The notes under the pieces were generated by a model. It was not told the DNA's origin and searched no databases. It saw nothing but the letters and a program-made list of their open reading frames with translations. Source: Wurfbainia villosa (Eukaryota > Streptophyta > Magnoliopsida > Zingiberales > Zingiberaceae). From it: 64,000 bases of DNA. Each line of letters opens with the position of its first letter. Position 1 is the stretch's first letter. The stretch spans positions 37,660,113 to 37,724,112 of the forward strand of contig CM045987.1 of NCBI GenBank assembly GCA_025175895.1, read 5' to 3'. The translations under genes were made by a program, and so were the position numbers. Shown here in pieces: positions 58,513 to 64,000 of this stretch.

Positions 58513-60779
58513 TGTTGGTGTTGATCCGTGAGGGGAAACTTCGCTTCCCCTTCACCTCGGTTGCTTGACCATGGTGATCCCTTCAATGTCCCCGGATTAA
58601 AAATTTAATCCTAGACAAAAGGGATTCCAAAAGCAACCAAGTCATCGTCGTGCTATTCGTTTAGAGAGGTCACTTGAACAAACTAGTTGTTCAAGCGACC
58701 ATTCTCTATTCTACGAGTAGCCGCGGAATAGACGATGTCCGGATCGCCGGTTTTTGTGTTTATGCTCGGGATCCAAATATTATTTAGCCATTCACAGAAA
58801 TATATCATGCTCATAAATGAAAAACAAATATAAATATGTAACATATAAAATTAGAGAATCGATATACCTCTCGATCTTCTAATGTATGTCCTTCCTCCTT
58901 TCGGACGTCGTGTGGGCGACGCTCTACCAAAAGTCGAAGCTCCTAGATCACACATCTTCCTTCCTTGCTCATCCAAAGCAAGAGGAAGAATAGAAACAAG
59001 GCTCATCTCCTTCCTATGGCCAACCAACAAGCAACAAAAGAAATGCTTGCCGTCGGCCAACAAGGAGAAGGAGATAATGGTGGAAACCGACCAAGACATC
59101 AAGGGAAACCCCTTAGTCTTGTTTCCACCACCCAAGGAGAGGGAGAAGGGTCTTTAGATGCTGTCCAAGGGTTGGAGAAGGTGATATGGGCGCCGCCACC
59201 AAACCATGAAGAAGAAAGGAAGAAACTTTCCTTATTTGGTGCCACCCAAACCTCCTAAACCCTAAGCTTCCAAACCCTAATCCAAGCTCACCTTGTGGCG
59301 GCCATGGAAGTGAGGAAAAGATTAGGATGAGCTCAAGCCAAGGTAAAGAGGAGAACCATAGTGGCCGGCCAACCCTTAGGAAGAAGAAGAACATCTCCTA
59401 TAGTTGCCGCCCACCCTTTTCTCCCAAAAACCTAGCCACCCAACCCCTAATCCTAACTTACCTTATATCCGGCCATGGAAGAGGGGAAGAAGAATAGGAT
59501 AAGTTCAAGCTAAGGTAGATAGGAGCAGCATAGTGGCCGGCCAACCCAAGGAAGAAGAAGAACAACCTCCATTAGTTGCCGCCCACCCTTGCTCCAAAAC
59601 CCTAGCCACCAAACCCAATCCTAAACCAACTAGGATTCCTAGCCACCAAAGGAAGCAAACCCTAATCCCCTCATCCCTTGTGTTCTCCACGCCAACAATC
59701 CCTAAGCCACCCTTATATAGAGTTTAGGGATAAGTTTTGGTTTAATCTCCACCATTGGTTCAAGGGATTTAACCTCAACCGTCGGATCTAGAGATTTAAT
59801 CTCAACCGTCGGATCTTAGAGATTTAATTTCTACCAATGGATCTTAGAGTTTTGTTTCTATCCATTGGATCTAAGCATCATGAGGTGTTAATAGGCTACA
59901 TTAGGGACCATGAGGAGGAGTTGGGTCTTGGTCACCCATGGATCAAGCCCACATAAAGTCCGATCCACTAATGATGGTCCAATCCACTAAAGGTCCATCA
60001 TTGATCTACCTCACCAACCCCCATATGATAATATGGGCTCCATATATTATTTGTACATTTTCTCCCCATGTTTAAGATCTCGAATGTCCGTCAATTAATT
60101 AATTTACTGACCATTAATTAATCGACATCTAACTCCATGAGTAGTACCACTCAACCTTTTCATCATGCCGGACCAAGTCCACCTGCAGGGTTTACATGAT
60201 GAACCTTATGAGCTCCTCAAGGGGACATCATCATCCTAATATATAGGACACGGCTTCCTCCTATAATCAACGACACACCATATAAATAATATCATCTCCC
60301 AACTTACCGAGTCTATCGATTTAATCTATAAATCTCGCCCATTGGTAAATCAAAGAGATGAGTACCAAGTATATGTGCCCGTTATTATATCGGGATTAAG
60401 AGCATGTACTAAATAATATCTGAGGTCCGATTCGATTATGTAGTCAGCAATAAATCGAATCACCTCTGTGTCGGTCCTGCTCAATACACACAAAGTGCAC
60501 TAGTGTGATTCTATGGTCAAGACAAACTAATACCAAATCACACTACAACTATTCCGATGGTTTGTCCAAAGCCATCTCGGTTGTGAGCCTTTACTTATAC
60601 TTTACAAGAAGCCGATAACATGATCTCCCGTGTGACACCACACACCATGTTATCTACAATGTAAGGTATTAGACAATATTGCATAACCATAAAAATATGC
60701 AAACAATGATTATGTGATTCTTATTTCAAAATAAAGATGTTCATACAAAAGAGCTAGGCTTTCAGTATACATCCCAACA
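58513..60779 (-). repeat. Element E 5' LTR (promoter copy)
   Basis: Same as 52291-54559 with few differences, for example TGTTGGTG against TGTTGGGG at the edge and a small indel near 60440. In the minus orientation this copy lies upstream; the TATA box CTATATAAGG is at 59711-59720. Confidence 0.95.
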
Positions 60780-60784
60780 CCATG

Positions 60785-60870
60785 AATATGCAAACAATGA
60801 TCATGTGATTCTTATTTCAAAAATAAAGATGTTCATACAAAGAATAGACTTTTCAGTATACATCCCAACA
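60785..60870 (-). mobile_element. Copia element F, last piece of its 3' LTR
   Basis: After the CCATG duplication the LTR resumes AATATGCAAACAATGATCATG and ends CATCCCAACA at 60870. It is followed by ATCTCCCACTTATAC, the complement of F's polypurine tract. Confidence 0.9.
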
Positions 60871-63800
60871 ATCTCCCACTTATACTAAAAGACTATGTTG
60901 TCCTCATACTACCAAACATCTGATTCTCATTCCCTCCACATGCCTATCAAAAGCTCTTGCTAAAAGGGCCTTTGTAAAAGGATCTACCAGATTATCCTCT
61001 AATGCAATCTTGGCGACAGCCACTTCTAACCGCTTTACGATCTCTCGTATCAAGTGGTACTTGCACTCTTTGTGTTTACTTGCCTTATGGACTTATGGTT
61101 CCTTCGAGTTTTCAACTACACCACTGTTATCACAATAAATTGTGATAGTTCTAGGCAAACCAGGACTCAAATCCAAGTCCATCAAGAAGTTCCTGAGCCA
61201 TACAACTTCTTTGGCTGCCTCAGAGGCTGTCACATACTCAGCTTCCATGGTAGAATCTTCCATGCATTTCTGCTTGACACTCCTCTATACAATGGCTCCT
61301 CCTCCCAAAGTAAACACAAAATCCGAGGTAGACTTACTGTTATCCCTATCTGATTGCAAGTCAGAATGTATGAAACCCACAGGGAGTAATTGATCTGCCT
61401 GGTATACCGGCATATAATCCCTAGTCCTTTTCAGGTACTTCAATATATGCTTTACCAAAGTCCAAAGTCCCTATCCTGGATTACTCTGATATCTGCTAAC
61501 CATGCCCATGGCAAAGTAGATATCCGGCCTCGTATAAAACTAGCATACATGAGGCTTCCTACTGCTGAAGCATAAGGAACCGCCTTCATCTCCTCTATCT
61601 CCTTTGATGTTCTAGGACACATCTCTTTAGATAAAGGTACTCTATGCCTAAAAGGTAGAAAACCTTTCTTGGAGTTCTGTATGCTAAAACAAGACAAAAT
61701 AGTGTCTATTTATGAAGCTTGAGATAAGCACAACATCCTTTTCCTGCGATCCCTTATAACCTTAATCCCAAGGATGTGTCCCACTTCTCCCAAGTCCTTC
61801 ATATCAAATTGTTTGGACAACCATACCCTTACGTCTGATAACACTTTGACATTATTGCCAATTAACAAAATTTCATCTACGTATAGTACAAGAAATTCCA
61901 CTACGTTTCTATTACATCTCTTGTATACACAAGACTCATCCGGACTTTGAATAAATCCAAAAGACTGGATTACCTCATCAAAGTGGATGTTCCAAGATCT
62001 CGAAGCTTGCTTCAATCCATAAATGGACCGATTAAGCTTGCACACAAGATGCTCTTTGCCGTTTGCAATGAATCCCTCTGGTTGCTCCATATAGATGTTT
62101 TCCTCAAGACTTCCATTAAGGAAAATTGTCTTGATATTCATCTGCCACACCTCATAATCCATATGAGTAGCAATAGATAAGAGAATCCGAATAAACTTAA
62201 GCATGACTACCGGAGAAAAGCTCTCCTCATAATCGATACCCTTTTTCTGAGTATACCCTTTCACAAGAAGTCTTGCTTTGAAGGTCTCAAACTTCCCGTC
62301 TATTCCTCTCTTTCTTTTGTAGATCCACTTGCATCCAATGGTTTTTACACCATTGGATGGTTCTACTAGCTCCCAGATCTAATTTGAATCAATGGATTCT
62401 ATCTCAGAATTCATCGAACTTTGCCAAGATACCGCATCTTTATCTTGGATTGCCTCGTCATATGTCCAGGGATTAGGTTCATGTTTGCCAAGGACCAAAT
62501 TAGAAGATTCTCCGAAGAATATAAATCTATTAGGTTGTCTAACAACCCTCCCACTACAATGAGATATCATTTGCGTATCCTCTGTGACACACGGTGCAAT
62601 CACTTATGATATGTCCTCTTGTACCATTGGTACTGAAGCAGAGACTTCCCCTCTTAATTCCTCGAGAATAATCTTGCTCATGGGCTTGTGGTTCATCACA
62701 TAGTCTTCCTATAAAAATTGGGCATTCGTTCTAAGGATCAGCCTCTGATCTCTAGAACAATAGAACAAACCACCTTTCGTTCCTCTAGGATAGCCTACAA
62801 ACATGTACACTTCTGTACGAGGTTCAAACTTACCGGCATCTGCCTTCAGCACATGTGCTGGACACCCCCAAATCCTAATATATCTCAGACTAGGCTTTCG
62901 CCCAGTCCACAATTCTATGGGAGTAGAAGGCACTGATCTAGATGGTACCAAGTTCAGAATATACACTGTCGTATCCAGAGCATACCCTTAGAACGAATCT
63001 GGTATCTCAGAATAACTCATTATCGATCTAACCATCTCCATAAGAGTCCTATTCCTTCGCTCCGCTACACCATTCTGCTGGGGTGTGGTAGGTGCAGACA
63101 ATTGAGATTGAATCCCAACCTTTGATAGGTAATTTCTAAACTCTCCCAAGAGGTACTCACCCCTACGATCAGATCATAGTGTCTTGATACTTTTACCTTG
63201 ACGTTTCTCCATATCAGCCTTGAATTCTTTGAACCTGTCAAAGCATTCAGACTTGCAGCGCATCAAGTAAATGTATCCATTTCTTGAATAATAGTTTATA
63301 AAAGAGACGAAATATTAAAAACCATCTCTAGCCTAGATAGACATAGGACCACACAAATCAGAATGAACAAATACCAACACATCTATGGCTCTGTACCCCT
63401 TGTCCTTAAAAGACCTCTTGGTCATTTTACCTTCCAAGCTAGATTCGCAAGTTGGGAAATCATCCACCACTAATAAATCTAGAGGTCCATCAGCTATCAA
63501 CCTTTGATGTCTACTCAGTTTAATATGACCCAACCTTAGATGCAAAAGATATGTTTGGTTCATTTTCAAAGGTTCTTTTCTCTTATTAGACTTAGAAGAT
63601 GAGTTATTTACTTCTATTTGCATCGTAGGAGCTTTTGGTTCAAGTGTATATAAATTTCCTATCAATGCACCAGAACAGATAATCTCCCTATTCCTTTTTA
63701 TAACAACTTTGTCATTTTAGAAATAGAATATCCATCCAAAAACAATTTAGAAACCAAAATCAAATTCTTTCTAAATAAAGGTACATAAAGGCAATTTTTC

Positions 63801-64000
63801 AGAACCAAAGTTTTATTCCTATCAAAAGATAACTAAACATCTCCCACTGCAATAGTCGGCACCTTTGTAGCATCGCACAAGTAAACTGTAATCTCCCCCT
63901 CAGCTAGTCATCTGGTTTCTTGGAACCCTTGCAAAGTATTGCAGACATGATCAGTGGTTGCTGTATCTACACACCAGGTGCCGGTAGATAACATCGCAAA
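60871..64000 (-). pseudogene. Copia element F internal region: gag-pol, degenerate, runs off window
   Basis: Minus-strand order from the right edge: a protease-region motif near 63930-64000 in which the active-site DTGA context reads DTAT; GAG-pre-integrase (63665-63333, 'LHLRLGHIKLSRHQRL'); integrase with NGVAERRN near 63060 in a broken frame; the integrase end (62966-62709, 'IELWTGRKPSLRYIRIWGCP'); a linker piece (62603-62379); RT (62264-61710) with 'QMNIKTIFLNGSLEENIYM', where the catalytic motif reads LYVDEILLIG (Asp to Glu); an RT end (61697-61452); and RNase H (about 61430-60960) with stops. It is the same family as E and older. Gag, PBS and the 5' LTR would lie beyond 64000. Confidence 0.9.

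Larger units (their letters stand above)
52291..60779 (-). mobile_element. Element E: full-length copia retrotransposon with perfect TSD
   Basis: LTRs 52291-54559 (2269 bp) and 58513-60779 (2267 bp) start TGTTGG, end CATCCCAACA, and are nearly identical along their length. The 5-bp duplication CCATG is perfect (52286-52290 and 60780-60784), and removing E restores F's LTR. In minus orientation it has an iMet PBS, a gag tail, pol remnants and a polypurine tract AAGTGGGAGAT next to the 3' LTR. The coding region is heavily damaged despite the young LTRs. Confidence 0.95.

Overview
The window is transposon-dense plant nuclear DNA. Every coding-capable stretch I can recognise belongs to an LTR retrotransposon, and I see no convincing host gene, rRNA, tRNA or CRISPR array. 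Copia integrase/reverse transcriptase/RNase H, a Ty3/gypsy chromovirus with a chromodomain, and an Athila-type gypsy backbone point to an angiosperm with a repeat-rich genome. I cannot name the species.

The layout is a nested stack that can be unpicked from LTR ends, primer binding sites, polypurine tracts and 5-bp target duplications. (1) 1-1654 is the end of a minus-strand copia LTR. (2) An old plus-strand Athila-like element (LTR, tRNA-Asp-like PBS, gag remnant, ATHILA ORF, pol missing) forms the backbone in pieces: 1655-5508, 13164-13465 and 25729-26326. (3) It is split by two related gag-only, sirevirus-like elements. Element B (5509-13163) carries a further solo LTR (10367-11440). Element T (13466-25723) is a three-LTR/two-body tandem with one perfect CAACT target duplication around the whole unit. 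(4) From 26327 to the right edge the host is a large minus-strand copia element, F. Its 3' LTR is split by three insertions: copia C (26651-40925), chromovirus G (41253-51255) and copia E (52291-60779, perfect CCATG duplication). F's own internal region follows at 60871-64000. (5) C's LTR is split by a minus-strand gag-only element D (27471-32977, perfect TAATC duplication), and C's gag end is replaced by a foreign LTR-like block (37059-39258).

The inferred order is Athila first; then B, T and F; then C, G and E inside F; then D inside C. B, T and D contain gag (CCHC zinc knuckles) but no protease, integrase or reverse transcriptase, so they would depend on enzymes supplied in trans. They keep several noncoding traits known from sireviruses: palindrome clusters in U3, a C-tract near the LTR end, an iMet-type PBS and multiple polypurine tracts before the 3' LTR. 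One gag (20456-22192) is an uninterrupted 578-codon frame. Most other frames are broken. The most unusual items are the three-LTR tandem, the gag-only elements, a chromovirus ORF with a C-terminal membrane-like segment behind apparent splice signals, telo-box-bearing tandem repeats in the chromovirus LTRs, and an apparently young copia copy with a dead pol.
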